Shown in pieces: positions 23,591-32,318 of a DNA stretch of 64,000 bases. Location of the stretch: the NCBI GenBank assembly GCA_021776735.1, contig JAJFFH010000027.1, forward strand, positions 62,001 through 126,000, in the 5' to 3' direction. A model generated the notes under the pieces. That model ran no database searches. It was not told where the DNA came from and was given only the letters and a program-made list of their open reading frames with translations. Each line of letters opens with the position of its first letter. Position 1 is the stretch's first letter. The stretch is from Planctomycetota bacterium. GTDB taxonomy: Bacteria; Planctomycetota; PLA2. Position numbers and translations under genes: made by a program.

Positions 23591-26035
23591 GTGCGGGTAC
23601 CTCTGAGAGCAATTCTCCTTCTTGTCTGGGCCCCTGCCCTGAGTTGGGCGCAGGACGGCGAGACTCCGGAACGTTCCGGCCCCGTGCAGCGGACCGTGCT
23701 GAAGGTTCGTTTCGAGGGCAACCGGCGCTACACCGATGCGTTCTTGAAAGAACAGATCGCGAGCAAGGAAGGGGAGGTCTACGACCCCGGCCTGATCAAG
23801 CGGGACGAACTCCGGCTGCGCGACTTTTTCTCGAACGTGCTGGATATCAAGACCGTCGCCGTCGAGGGCGGCGTGGAGCTTGTGTTCGTCGTGCTCGACA
23901 ACGTCGTCGTCGGCAAGGTCGAGTACAAGGGCCTCGCCCGGGTCCGCAGGAAGGACTTCGAGAATCTGGTTGCGACGCGTCCGGGGCGGCCGCTACTCGA
24001 GCACGCCCTGGAGAGTGACACGCGCCTGATCGCGAGGCTGCACCGCGAGAAGGGCTACCACTTCGCCGACGTTCACTGGTACCGGCGCAAGACCAAGCAG
24101 GCCGATGTCCAGGATGTCGTGTTCCAGATCCTGCCGGGGCGGCGACCCAAGGTCTGGCGGGTTGTGCTCGAGGGCGCGCGGTCGATCGAACACAAAAAGA
24201 TCCTCCGGATTCTCAAGAACAACCACCTGTACCGGCGCATGTTCCTGGGCCTGGGGCGTTGGCTGAATCCGAAGTACTTCAACCGGGCCGAGATCGATCA
24301 GGACCGCCGTCGGATCGAACTCTACTACCATCGCGAGGGGTGGCGCGACGCGCGGGTCATCTACGAGGGCGTTCGCTTCAGCGACAACCGCGAGCGCGCC
24401 CACGTCAAGTTCCGGGTCGATGAGGGCCGGCGCTACATGCTCGACCGGGTCGAGGTGGAGTACTTGCCGGAAGGCCTTCCGATCAAGGCGCACCGGGCGG
24501 CCCTCGATCCCCTGAAACTGGCGGCGCTCGCGCACCTTGCGTCCGGTGATCCGTACCGTGTCGAGGAAGTCAGCAAGACCGTGCGCGACATCCGCGAGCG
24601 ACTGTGGTCGTTTGCGTACGCCGACTCGCAGGTGCGCGAGGTGGCCGTGGACGACGCCAAACGGCATCGGGTCCTGCTCAAGATCCTGATCCGGGCCGGT
24701 CCGCGGATCAAGCTCGGCCGGTTGCGCTTTTTCGGCAACAAGTGGACCAAGGACAACGTGTTGCGGCGTGAGTTTCGGCGCGGCGCACTCCCCGGCGACT
24801 ACCTCGACATCGACGCGCTGCAATCGGGCCGGAACCGGTTGTTGCGACTGCGCTACTTCAACTTCGTCCGCTTCGACGGGCGCGCCGGCTGGGGGCTGCA
24901 CGCCGATCCGGACGCACCCGACGACGTCCGCGACGTCCATATCTCGGTCGAGGAGACCGAGACCCGCCAGTTCCAGTTCGGCGCGGGGGTCTCGACGGAC
25001 GGTGGCGCTTTCGGCAACCTGTCCGTGACCTGGCGCAACTTTGACATCTCGCGTCCCCCGGACCGCATCTGGGATGTCTTTGACGAGGACGCCTTCCGCG
25101 GCGCCGGCCAGCGGTTCACGATCACCCTCGCCCCGGGCAGCACGTTCTCGTCGTTCGCGATCATCTTCTCGGACCCGTCGGTGCGCGACTCGAAGTGGTC
25201 CTTGACGACGAACCTCTCGCGTCAGCTCGCGCTGTTTGAGGACTACGACCAGACCACGGACACGGCCCTGATTCGCGTCGGCCGGTTCATCGACGAGGAT
25301 CGGGTCTGGAACGTCGCGTTTGAATGGTCGCTTCGACAGGTCATCTTGGACGATCCGGACGCGGACGCGCCGGTGAATGCACTCGATGTCCAGGGTTCGA
25401 ACACCGTGCATGGGATCGGCCTGATCTTTCGGCGGTCCAAGCGAAGCGATGTCGATATCTTCCTGAGCGGCCACGTCACGACGCTCCAGGTGCATCTGCT
25501 CGGCGGCCTCTTGGGCGGCGACGTCGAGGTCGTCAAGACCGAGATCGAGCACCGCGCCGGGTGGCGACTCTATCGCGGCCAAAAGGGCTGGTATCGATTG
25601 CAGCTCACGGGCCGGGTGAAATGGGCAACGGCTTTCGGAGACAGCCCGGAGGTTCCGATTTTTGAGCGGCACTTCCTCGGGGGCCGCAATCTGCGGGGCT
25701 TCGAATTCCGGGAAGTGGGCCCCCGCAGCAACGGCCGGCCGACCGGTGGCGAGTTTTCGGCCACCTTGGCGACCGAGATCGTGATCCCGATGCTCAGCCG
25801 CGAAGACGGCGGATTCGGGATCGATTTCGTGATTTTCTTCGACCAGGGGGTCCTCGCCGAGCGGTTTCACCGGCTCGTCGGGGACGATTGGCGGGCGTCC
25901 GCCGGCTTCGGCTTCGCGATCAGCTTCGGCGGCCCCAGCCAGCCTCCGCTCCAGATCGACTTCGGCTTCCCCGTCGATGCCCGTGGCGTCGACGAAGAAC
26001 AGGTCGTGAGCGTAGCTTTCGTCCGCAGTTTCTAG
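23591..26035 (+). CDS. bamA: outer-membrane protein assembly factor BamA
   Basis: Omp85-family insertase of beta-barrel proteins in the outer membrane. A signal peptide (VRVPLRAILLLVWAPALSWA) is followed by what read as five POTRA units (starts near VLKVRFEGNRRYTDAFLKEQ, VVVGKVEYKGLARVRR, PKVWRVVLEGARSIEHKK, YMLDRVEVEYLPEG and IKLGRLRFFGNKWTKDN). A 16-strand-type barrel then carries the loop-6 RGF motif (FLGGRNLRGFEFREVG) and ends with a C-terminal Phe (VAFVRSF), the barrel-folding signal. The GTG at 23591 has AAGGGA just upstream; 814 residues is normal. A hairpin follows directly, then lpxC. Confidence 0.93.
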   Translation: MRVPLRAILLLVWAPALSWAQDGETPERSGPVQRTVLKVRFEGNRRYTDAFLKEQIASKEGEVYDPGLIKRDELRLRDFFSNVLDIKTVAVEGGVELVFVVLDNVVVGKVEYKGLARVRRKDFENLVATRPGRPLLEHALESDTRLIARLHREKGYHFADVHWYRRKTKQADVQDVVFQILPGRRPKVWRVVLEGARSIEHKKILRILKNNHLYRRMFLGLGRWLNPKYFNRAEIDQDRRRIELYYHREGWRDARVIYEGVRFSDNRERAHVKFRVDEGRRYMLDRVEVEYLPEGLPIKAHRAALDPLKLAALAHLASGDPYRVEEVSKTVRDIRERLWSFAYADSQVREVAVDDAKRHRVLLKILIRAGPRIKLGRLRFFGNKWTKDNVLRREFRRGALPGDYLDIDALQSGRNRLLRLRYFNFVRFDGRAGWGLHADPDAPDDVRDVHISVEETETRQFQFGAGVSTDGGAFGNLSVTWRNFDISRPPDRIWDVFDEDAFRGAGQRFTITLAPGSTFSSFAIIFSDPSVRDSKWSLTTNLSRQLALFEDYDQTTDTALIRVGRFIDEDRVWNVAFEWSLRQVILDDPDADAPVNALDVQGSNTVHGIGLIFRRSKRSDVDIFLSGHVTTLQVHLLGGLLGGDVEVVKTEIEHRAGWRLYRGQKGWYRLQLTGRVKWATAFGDSPEVPIFERHFLGGRNLRGFEFREVGPRSNGRPTGGEFSATLATEIVIPMLSREDGGFGIDFVIFFDQGVLAERFHRLVGDDWRASAGFGFAISFGGPSQPPLQIDFGFPVDARGVDEEQVVSVAFVRSF

Positions 26036-26062
26036 CGAGAATCCGGCTGAACCGGATTCTCG
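26036..26062 (+). terminator. hairpin directly after bamA
   Basis: CGAGAATCCGG and its complement form a perfect 11-bp stem with a five-base loop, starting next to the stop codon. No T-run follows, so it may be an RNA-stability or Rho-related element. It belongs to the GAAAATCC-type hairpin family of this window. Confidence 0.6.
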
Positions 26063-26122
26063 TAGTAGGAAGAGGGGCGGCTGAGCGGCGGGGCGGCGAA
26101 GCCGAATCCAACCCGGTCTAGA

Positions 26123-26155
26123 GAAAATCCGGCATCAGGATTTTCCTTTTATAAT
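26123..26155 (+). promoter_or_regulatory. hairpin plus -10 box upstream of lpxC/fabZ
   Basis: GAAAATCC/GGATTTTC (26123-26145, seven-base loop) ends in a T-rich stretch and overlaps the run-up to TATAAT at 26150-26155. The -10 is only 11 nt before the lpxC GTG, so the transcript would have a leader of about five bases or fewer. Confidence 0.6.
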
Positions 26156-26166
26156 CCGCGGCGCAC

Positions 26167-27501
26167 GTGGCTCTCCGTCCGCAAACCACCATCTCGCGCG
26201 AAGTCGAACTCTCGGGCATCGGTCTGCACACCGGCGCCGGTGTGACGGTGCGCCTCCGTCCTGCCGAGCCGTTCACCGGCATCGTGTTTCGCCGGGTCGA
26301 TCTTCCCGACAAGCCGGAGGTCCCCGCACGGGCGGACTGTTTCCACGAGCAGCCGCGCCGGAGTACGCTCAAGAACGGCACGGCCGAAGTCAACACGGTC
26401 GAGCACTTGCTTGCGGCGTTCGGGGCGTTCGGGATTGACAACGTCCTGTGCGACATCAACGGGCCGGAAGTGCCCGGGATGGATGGCTCTTCCCGCCCGT
26501 TTGCCGACGCTCTGAAGCAGGCCGGAATCAAGGAACAAAAGGAATCGATCGAGCCGTACGCGGTCAAGAACGCGGTACATGTGACCGGCGGCGACTGGGC
26601 GATCGTGGCGCTGCCCCGCGAGGAGCCGGGGCTGCGGCTGTCGTACACCTTGGAGTACGACGAGCCGCGCGCGGTGAACCAGAGCCTGACGTTTGAGGGT
26701 GGGCTCGACGCGTTTACGAATGACATCGCCCCCGCGCGCACCTTCGTGACCAGCAGCGAGATCGATGCTCTCCGCGAGGCCGGGCTCGGTCTGGGCGCGA
26801 CCGAGGACAACACGCTCGTCATCGGTCCCGACGCGGACGAGGATGCCGCGGGGCTGCGGTTTCCCGACGAATACGTGCGCCACAAGGTCCTGGACCTGAT
26901 CGGGGATCTGGTGCTGCTCGGCCGCCCGCTGCAGGCCCACATCGTCGCTCACCGTACCGGCCACGCGGCCAATCGCGCGCTGGTTCAGCGCATCGCCACG
27001 GGCATCCACCGGCAGGAGGATCTCGGGCAGCTGCGCCCGGGCTCCGGCTTCGGAATTCGCGAGATCATGCGGGTTTTGCCACACCGATATCCGATGCTGC
27101 TCGTTGATCGCGTCATTCATCTCGACGGCTTCAAGCGGGCCGTCGGCATCAAGAATGTCACCATCAACGAGCCGTTTTTTGCCGGCCACTACCCGGACAC
27201 GCCGATCATGCCCGCCGTGCTCACGTTGGAGGCGCTGGCGCAACTGGCGGGAATCCTGCTCTTGCGCAAGCTCGACTACTCGGGCAAGGTGGCGGTGTTT
27301 ATCGGCATGGACAAGGTACGGCTACGGCACGCGGTGATGCCCGGGGATCAACTCCGGTTGATCGTCGAGACAAAGCACCTCGGTCGCCGTGGCGGCAAGG
27401 TGCAGGCGCACGCGACGGTGCGTGACACCCTGGTGGCCGGTGCCGAGATGAAGTTCATGCTCGTGGATTCCCCGAGCAACGTCGAACAAGAGGAGTTCTG
27501 A
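26167..27501 (+). CDS. lpxC/fabZ: bifunctional LpxC deacetylase / FabZ dehydratase
   Basis: A natural fusion of two envelope enzymes. Residues 1-~290 are LpxC, the zinc deacetylase committing UDP-acyl-GlcNAc to lipid A: VELSGIGLHTGAGVTVRL, NTVEHLLAAFGAFGIDN (zinc His), PDEYVRHKVLDLIGDL (zinc His and Asp) and VAHRTGHAANRAL (catalytic His). Residues ~295-444 are FabZ, (3R)-hydroxyacyl-ACP dehydratase: IMRVLPHRYPMLLVDRV, EPFFAGHYPDTPIMPAV (active-site His) and LTLEALAQLAGILLL (active-site Glu). The fusion is known from Bacteroidota, Planctomycetota and relatives. It is flanked by bamA and lpxA as in many diderms; lpxD is not in the window. Confidence 0.96.
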   Translation: MALRPQTTISREVELSGIGLHTGAGVTVRLRPAEPFTGIVFRRVDLPDKPEVPARADCFHEQPRRSTLKNGTAEVNTVEHLLAAFGAFGIDNVLCDINGPEVPGMDGSSRPFADALKQAGIKEQKESIEPYAVKNAVHVTGGDWAIVALPREEPGLRLSYTLEYDEPRAVNQSLTFEGGLDAFTNDIAPARTFVTSSEIDALREAGLGLGATEDNTLVIGPDADEDAAGLRFPDEYVRHKVLDLIGDLVLLGRPLQAHIVAHRTGHAANRALVQRIATGIHRQEDLGQLRPGSGFGIREIMRVLPHRYPMLLVDRVIHLDGFKRAVGIKNVTINEPFFAGHYPDTPIMPAVLTLEALAQLAGILLLRKLDYSGKVAVFIGMDKVRLRHAVMPGDQLRLIVETKHLGRRGGKVQAHATVRDTLVAGAEMKFMLVDSPSNVEQEEF

Positions 27502-27503
27502 CA

Positions 27504-28328
27504 GTGGCGGGTAGCGGCGAAGGCGTACAGGTTCACCCGATGGCTGTCGTGGCCCCCGAGGCCGAACTCGGCGTGGACATCCGGATCGGTCCGTGCGCCA
27601 TTGTCGGCCCGCACGTCCGGTTGGGGGATCGGTGCGTGTTGTCGGCTCATGCCGTCGTGCATGGCCGAACCGAACTCGGACCGGACTGCGAGGTTCATCC
27701 CACCGCGGCGCTCGGCGGCGCCCCGCAGGACAAGAAATTCGACGGCGAGCCGACGCGGCTGGTGATCGGCGCGCGCAACATCTTTCGCGAGGGCGCTACG
27801 GCCAACATCGGCACCGAAACCGGCGGCGGCATCACGCGGATCGGCGACGACTGTATTTTCATGAGCTGCTCGCACGCCGCGCACGACTGCGACGTGGGCG
27901 ACCGCGTGATCCTCGCCAACAACGTGATGCTGGCGGGGCACGTGCGCGTGGAGGAAGGCGCGGTTCTCAACGGTGGCCTCGGGGTGCACCACTTCACGAC
28001 GATCGGCTGCTACACCTACATCGGTGGCCTGTCCCGAATCACGCAGGACGTGCCCCCGTTCCACATCGCGGAGGGTCATCCCTCCCGACTGCGCGGCATA
28101 AACGTCGTCGGGCTGCGACGGGCCGGCATTGCCAACAAGACGATCGCCGCGCTGAAGGACTGCTTCCACCGGCTGTGGCGCTCGGACCGACCGGTAAAGC
28201 ATGTGCTTCCGGAACTGCGCAAGCAGTACGGAGACCTTCCCGAGGTCGAGCGGCTGATCGCGTTTGTCGAGGCGAGTGGCCAGGGGCGTCATGGGCGGCA
28301 GCAGGAGCGGCCGGGGCGGGCGACATGA
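27504..28328 (+). CDS. lpxA: UDP-N-acetylglucosamine O-acyltransferase LpxA
   Basis: First acyltransferase of lipid A synthesis. Left-handed parallel beta-helix hexapeptide repeats run from residue ~8 to ~190 (VDIRIGPCAIVGPHVRLGDR), with the catalytic His in FMSCSHAAHDCDVGDRVILA and the ruler/substrate region GGLGVHHFTTIGCYTYIGGL, then the C-terminal helical domain. GTG start two bases after the lpxC/fabZ stop; the 3' end overlaps the next gene by four bases (ATGA). 274 residues, typical plus a short basic tail. Confidence 0.95.
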   Translation: MAGSGEGVQVHPMAVVAPEAELGVDIRIGPCAIVGPHVRLGDRCVLSAHAVVHGRTELGPDCEVHPTAALGGAPQDKKFDGEPTRLVIGARNIFREGATANIGTETGGGITRIGDDCIFMSCSHAAHDCDVGDRVILANNVMLAGHVRVEEGAVLNGGLGVHHFTTIGCYTYIGGLSRITQDVPPFHIAEGHPSRLRGINVVGLRRAGIANKTIAALKDCFHRLWRSDRPVKHVLPELRKQYGDLPEVERLIAFVEASGQGRHGRQQERPGRAT

Positions 28329-29389
28329 GCGACAATTCCGAGCGTTCCAAGGGGTCCGGCGGTACGGAAGGGCGCATGCGTGTCGCCGTCATCGGCGTCG
28401 GCCATTTCGGCCGCAACCATGCACGGATTTTCTCGGGCATGCCGGACGTCGAGCTCGTCGCGGTGGCCGACCCCGACGAGGAACGAGCGAAGACGATCGC
28501 GGATCTGTACGGCTGCCGTGCCGTCCGCAGCCACGAGGAGATCGGCGACGTGGACGCGGCGACCATCGCGGTGCCGACCGTGCATCACGCCGATGTCGCC
28601 TGCTGGTTCCTCGAGCGCGGCGTGCCGGTCCTCGTCGAAAAGCCCCTGGCGGAGACCATGGAGGCCGCGCAGCGCATCGTCACCACGGCGAAGGAAAACG
28701 GCACGTTCGTCGGCGTCGGCCACGTCGAGCGGTTCAATCCGGTCGTCGAGGCGGCGGTCAAGCTCGGCATCCAGCCGCTGTTCATCGAGTGCCATCGCCT
28801 CAACCCGTTCTCGTTTCGGGCGACGGATGTCGGCGTCGTTCTCGACCTGATGATCCACGATCTCGACGTGATTCTCCATCTGATCGGCTCGAAAGTCAGC
28901 CGCGTCGACGCGGTGGGGCTCGGCATCCTGAGCCGCTTCGAGGACATCGCCAACGTGCGCCTCACGTTCGCCAACGGTGCCGTCGCCAACGTCACCGCGA
29001 GCCGCGTCTCAGTCGAGACGATGCGCAAAATCCGGGTCTTCTCGCGCGACTCCTACATCTCGCTGGACTACGGCGAGCGCAAGGGTGTCATCTATCGCAA
29101 GTCGGACAAGCTCACTCTCGACGTGATTCAAAAAATCACGGAAGCCCCCGACACGCTTGAGGATCTCCGCGGCAAGGAGGGGGTCTTCGGCGACCTGTTG
29201 CACGCCGAGACGATCCCGCTGCCCGACCACGACGCCCTGGAAAAAGAGCTGTCGAACTTCGTCCGCAGCGTCCACGCGGGCAAGCCGCCGGCGGTCACGG
29301 GCGAGCACGGCGTCGAGGTGCTGCGCATCGCGGACTTCATCCGACAGTCGATCCGCGAGGCCCAGGAGGCGGCGCGGGTCTCGTCGTGA
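28325..29389 (+). CDS. Gfo/Idh/MocA-family oxidoreductase, lipid A cluster (GnnA-like candidate)
   Basis: NAD(P)-dependent sugar oxidoreductase. Rossmann motif VAVIGVGHFGRNHARIFSG, the family EKP motif in PVLVEKPLAETMEAA, and the catalytic-region HDL in DLMIHDLDVILHLIGS. 354 residues with ATG at 28325 overlapping the lpxA stop. Its place right after lpxA resembles GnnA, which oxidises the 3-OH of UDP-GlcNAc so that GnnB can install an amine, giving diamino-sugar lipid A with amide-linked chains. No GnnB-type aminotransferase is seen here, so the specific role is an inference. Confidence 0.8.
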   Translation: MSDNSERSKGSGGTEGRMRVAVIGVGHFGRNHARIFSGMPDVELVAVADPDEERAKTIADLYGCRAVRSHEEIGDVDAATIAVPTVHHADVACWFLERGVPVLVEKPLAETMEAAQRIVTTAKENGTFVGVGHVERFNPVVEAAVKLGIQPLFIECHRLNPFSFRATDVGVVLDLMIHDLDVILHLIGSKVSRVDAVGLGILSRFEDIANVRLTFANGAVANVTASRVSVETMRKIRVFSRDSYISLDYGERKGVIYRKSDKLTLDVIQKITEAPDTLEDLRGKEGVFGDLLHAETIPLPDHDALEKELSNFVRSVHAGKPPAVTGEHGVEVLRIADFIRQSIREAQEAARVSS

Positions 29390-30222
29390 TCGCGACTTGC
29401 GGGGACGATGTCGCGTGGCTCGGCGGCAGGCGCGGCGACCGCTTGTGCCTGTCGATTGCCGGAGCACCGTTTCGCCACGTCGCGGATCTCGGCTGGGACA
29501 CCGCGCGCCAAAGCACTCCGCAGCGCCGCATGGTGCTGACCGGGGATGCGCTGTTTGTCTTGGAACCCCAGGAGGGACCGTTCCTCTTGCCGCCGTTGCG
29601 CGTCCGGCGTTTTCACCTGGACGGGCGGGAGCAGCCCCCGGAAACAAAGCCGACGGACGGCGATGCTTTTTTGTATTTCCACCTCGAGCCCCAGACATCG
29701 CCGTCGTACAGCTTTCTTCGCTGTGGTCTCGATCCTGAAAACGGGCGTCCGCTCAGCCAAGCCGGTTCGCTCGACCTGGCCTTGCGGTGGCCGAATCTCT
29801 CTCTCTCGGGCACCCCGCTTTTTGCCGGCGGGGTGTGGTGGTACCCGGTGCGGATGGTGGGGCTCGTGCGGGACGGCGCGTTGCTCCGGGGCGAGCCGGC
29901 GGCGGCCCAGGACGTGCGCGGGGTCTGCGTCTGTCCGGGGGTCGGTGGCCTGTGGATCGATGGGCGTTGGACCCGTGTGCGAAGGATGGGGCGGGTCTTT
30001 CGGCGCTGGCGGCCGCCCTTGGGCCAGTCGGCGGCGCCGGTCGGCGACCGCGGCATTGTCGTGCTGCGTCCGGGGGGCGGATCCCTGCCCGTTTTGGACG
30101 GACCTGCCGCGAGCCTGCCTGCCGGGACGTATAGCGACATCGTCGCGAGGGCCGGCGGTGTCTTCGCCGTTTCGACCGGAAATGAGGGGGATCAGCCCGG
30201 TTGGGTGCCCGTGCGATTTTGA
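29386..30222 (+). CDS. hypothetical protein (278 aa) in the lipid A operon
   Basis: I do not recognise a family. GTG start overlaps the preceding TGA. The protein is tryptophan- and glycine-rich with many short beta-strand patterns (RLCLSIAGAPFRHVADLGWD; LFAGGVWWYPVRMVGLVRDG), suggesting a beta-propeller or beta-sandwich fold, with no signal peptide or membrane span. A dispersed-repeat copy is read as KPTDGDAFLYF near residue 90. Tight coupling to the lpxA operon suggests an envelope role, but nothing in the sequence proves it. Confidence 0.65.
   Translation: MIATCGDDVAWLGGRRGDRLCLSIAGAPFRHVADLGWDTARQSTPQRRMVLTGDALFVLEPQEGPFLLPPLRVRRFHLDGREQPPETKPTDGDAFLYFHLEPQTSPSYSFLRCGLDPENGRPLSQAGSLDLALRWPNLSLSGTPLFAGGVWWYPVRMVGLVRDGALLRGEPAAAQDVRGVCVCPGVGGLWIDGRWTRVRRMGRVFRRWRPPLGQSAAPVGDRGIVVLRPGGGSLPVLDGPAASLPAGTYSDIVARAGGVFAVSTGNEGDQPGWVPVRF
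29653..29664 (+). repeat. dispersed repeat core inside the 29386 gene
   Basis: Exact core read in frame as TDGD, followed by GCTTTTTT; AGCCG upstream. Confidence 0.85.
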
Positions 30223-30256
30223 CACCGGCCCCGGACCCGGTTAGTTTGCGGGATTC

Positions 30257-30277
30257 GGACTTCTAGTCCTGTTTTTT
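30257..30277 (+). terminator. intrinsic terminator in the rpsB leader
   Basis: GGACT-TCT-AGTCC stem followed by TGTTTTTT, 35 nt after the preceding stop and 78 nt before the rpsB start. It either ends the lipid A operon or attenuates rpsB. The rest of the 132-nt leader shows nothing I recognise. Confidence 0.7.
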
Positions 30278-30354
30278 GGCCCCCCGGACCGCTGGTGCCG
30301 GGGTCGCTGCGCAACGTTGCGTTCGCGAAAAGAAACAGCCGGCGGAGAGACACA

Positions 30355-31380
30355 GTGTCCATCGTTTCCGTACAAGAGCTTCTGGACGCCGGTGTCCAGT
30401 TCGGCCATCCGACGGCCGTCTGGAATCCCCGGATGAAGCCCTTCATCTTTGGACGCCGCAATGGCATCCACATCATTGATCTCAAGGGCACCGTGCGCGG
30501 CCTGATCCGCGCCCACAACTTCCTCCAGAGGCTTTGCGGAGACGGGCACACCGTTCTCTTCGCGGGCACCAAGCGCCAGGCGCGCACCGCGGTCATTGCC
30601 GAGGCGCGCCGCAGCGGCCAGCCGTACATTGCCGAGCGCTGGCTCGGCGGCATGCTGACCAACTTCTACACGATTCGCCAGCGGCTCAAGCGACTCGAGG
30701 AGCTCGACGAGCTGCTCGTGCAGGGGCCGGGGGCGTTCGACTCGAAGCGCCAGGCCAGCCGTTCCGCGCGCGAACAAAAAAAGATCCAGAAGAACCTCGA
30801 CGGCGTGCGCACGATGGAGCGGCTTCCGGGTGCGCTGGTCGTCATCGATCCCCAGATCGAGCACATCGCGGTGGCCGAGGCCAACAAGCTCGGCATCCCC
30901 GTCGTGGCGCTGCTCGACACCGACTGCGACCCGACGCGGATCGACGTTGCGATCCCGGGCAACGACGACGCGATGCGCGCCATCCAGATCGTGCTCCAGC
31001 GCCTCGGTGACGCCATCCTGAGCGGCGTCCGCGACTGGAAGGTCAAGGAAGCGATCATTCGCAAGCAGGAAGACGAGCGGCGCCGCGCCGACGAGAAGCG
31101 TCGCGAGGAAATCCGTGCGCGTCAAAGGCGTGAGGCGGAGGCCCGCAAGCGGCGCGACGAGGCCGAGCGCAAGGCGCGTGAGGCTTCGGCCCGCCAGACG
31201 GCCGAGGAAGCCGGCGAAGGCAAGGGCAAGTCGTCCGACGCCAAGGCGCCCAAGTCCGACGGTGGTGCGAAGAACGCGCCGAAGACGAAAGCACCGCAGA
31301 CGAAAGCACCGCAGACGAAGGCACCGGAGAAAGCAGCCGAGAAGAAGCCCGACGGGGCCGCCGACAAGAAGGGCTCCTGA
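30355..31380 (+). CDS. rpsB: 30S ribosomal protein S2 with long basic C-terminal extension
   Basis: S2 core: VQELLDAGVQFGHPTAVWNP, PFIFGRRNGIHIIDLKGTV, ERWLGGMLTNFYTIRQRLK, PGALVVIDPQIEHIAVAEA and VALLDTDCDPTRIDVAIPGN. After residue ~225 comes a helical K/R/E/A-rich tail of about 110 residues with TKAPQ repeats, probably disordered, taking the protein to 341 residues against ~240. GTG 30355 is chosen from GGAGAGA upstream and the family N-terminus; earlier in-frame codons look non-coding. Operon with tsf and frr. Confidence 0.95.
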   Translation: MSIVSVQELLDAGVQFGHPTAVWNPRMKPFIFGRRNGIHIIDLKGTVRGLIRAHNFLQRLCGDGHTVLFAGTKRQARTAVIAEARRSGQPYIAERWLGGMLTNFYTIRQRLKRLEELDELLVQGPGAFDSKRQASRSAREQKKIQKNLDGVRTMERLPGALVVIDPQIEHIAVAEANKLGIPVVALLDTDCDPTRIDVAIPGNDDAMRAIQIVLQRLGDAILSGVRDWKVKEAIIRKQEDERRRADEKRREEIRARQRREAEARKRRDEAERKAREASARQTAEEAGEGKGKSSDAKAPKSDGGAKNAPKTKAPQTKAPQTKAPEKAAEKKPDGAADKKGS

Positions 31381-31418
31381 GCCGCAACCAGACAGCTACA
31401 GCTACCGGAGTAAATGAA

Positions 31419-32309
31419 ATGTCCGTTGATGCCAAGACCGTCGCCGAGCTGCGCCGCAGCACCGGCCTGCCGCTCATGAAGTGCAAGAAGGCCCTCGTCG
31501 CCACCGACGGCGATATCGACGCCGCCGTGGAGAACCTCCGCAAAGAGGGGCTCAAGGGAATCGACAAGCTCAAGGGCCGGAACATGAAGGACGGGCTCGT
31601 GTTCCGTCACATCGTTCCGGAAGGCGCGGCCGCCGTGGCGGTTCAGTGCGAGACCGATTTCGTGGCGCGTGCCGCGGACTTCGGGAAGTTCGGGGAAGAC
31701 CTCGTCCAGGCCATCTGGAACGGCGCTCCGGCCGCCAGCGGGGACGGCAAGGCGATCGCGGACCTGAAGTTGTCCGACGGACGCACGGTTACCGAGCATC
31801 TCGACGAGCTGGTCGGTTCGAAGATTCGCGAGAACATGAAGGTCGGCGACTGGGCCTGCTTCAAGCCCGATGGGGGCACCGCCGGTGGCTCCGAAGGTGG
31901 CATGGTCTCGACCTATGTGCATCACAACGGCAAGATCGCGTGCCTCGTGGAGCTGACCGGCGACGGCCTGACCGGCCACGACAAGATCGCGGAGCTGGGC
32001 AACGATCTCGGCATGCAGATCGCGTTTCACGCCGACGTGCAGGCGATGACCCGTGACGAGCTCGACCAGGAGTGGGTCGCGAAAGAGCGCGAGATCTTTT
32101 TGGCCCAGGTCGAGAACATGCCGGAGGACAAGCGCGCGCAGATTGCCGAAGGCAAACTCTCCAAGCGCCTCCGGGATGTGGTGCTTCTGGAGCAGCCCTT
32201 CATCAAGAACGAGAAGGAATCGGTCCAAAAGCACATCGACACGGTGGCGAACGAAGCCGGGGTCGGCGTTGCCATGGCGCGTTTTGCCCGCATCGCCGCC
32301 GGGATCTAG
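31419..32309 (+). CDS. tsf: elongation factor Ts
   Basis: Nucleotide exchange factor for EF-Tu. The N-terminal UBA-like domain (TVAELRRSTGLPLMKCKKAL) has the DGDIDAAVENLRKEG helix, then the core (AVAVQCETDFVARAADFGKF; ELGNDLGMQIAFHADVQAM) and the C-terminal module (VLLEQPFIKNEKESVQKHID). The usual TDF contact motif is intact. 296 residues, standard. It lies 38 nt after rpsB. Confidence 0.96.
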   Translation: MSVDAKTVAELRRSTGLPLMKCKKALVATDGDIDAAVENLRKEGLKGIDKLKGRNMKDGLVFRHIVPEGAAAVAVQCETDFVARAADFGKFGEDLVQAIWNGAPAASGDGKAIADLKLSDGRTVTEHLDELVGSKIRENMKVGDWACFKPDGGTAGGSEGGMVSTYVHHNGKIACLVELTGDGLTGHDKIAELGNDLGMQIAFHADVQAMTRDELDQEWVAKEREIFLAQVENMPEDKRAQIAEGKLSKRLRDVVLLEQPFIKNEKESVQKHIDTVANEAGVGVAMARFARIAAGI

Positions 32310-32318
32310 GCGCAACCC

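Noticed and set aside
30223..30354. Riboswitch or S2-binding leader before rpsB
   Set aside because: Apart from a small terminator I cannot recognise a known leader fold; pairing beyond it is weak.
31500..31520. Possible repeat copy in tsf (ACCGACGGCGAT read as TDGD)
   Set aside because: The peptide matches the normal EF-Ts DGDI helix, so the match is explained by protein conservation; the AGC flank is also missing.
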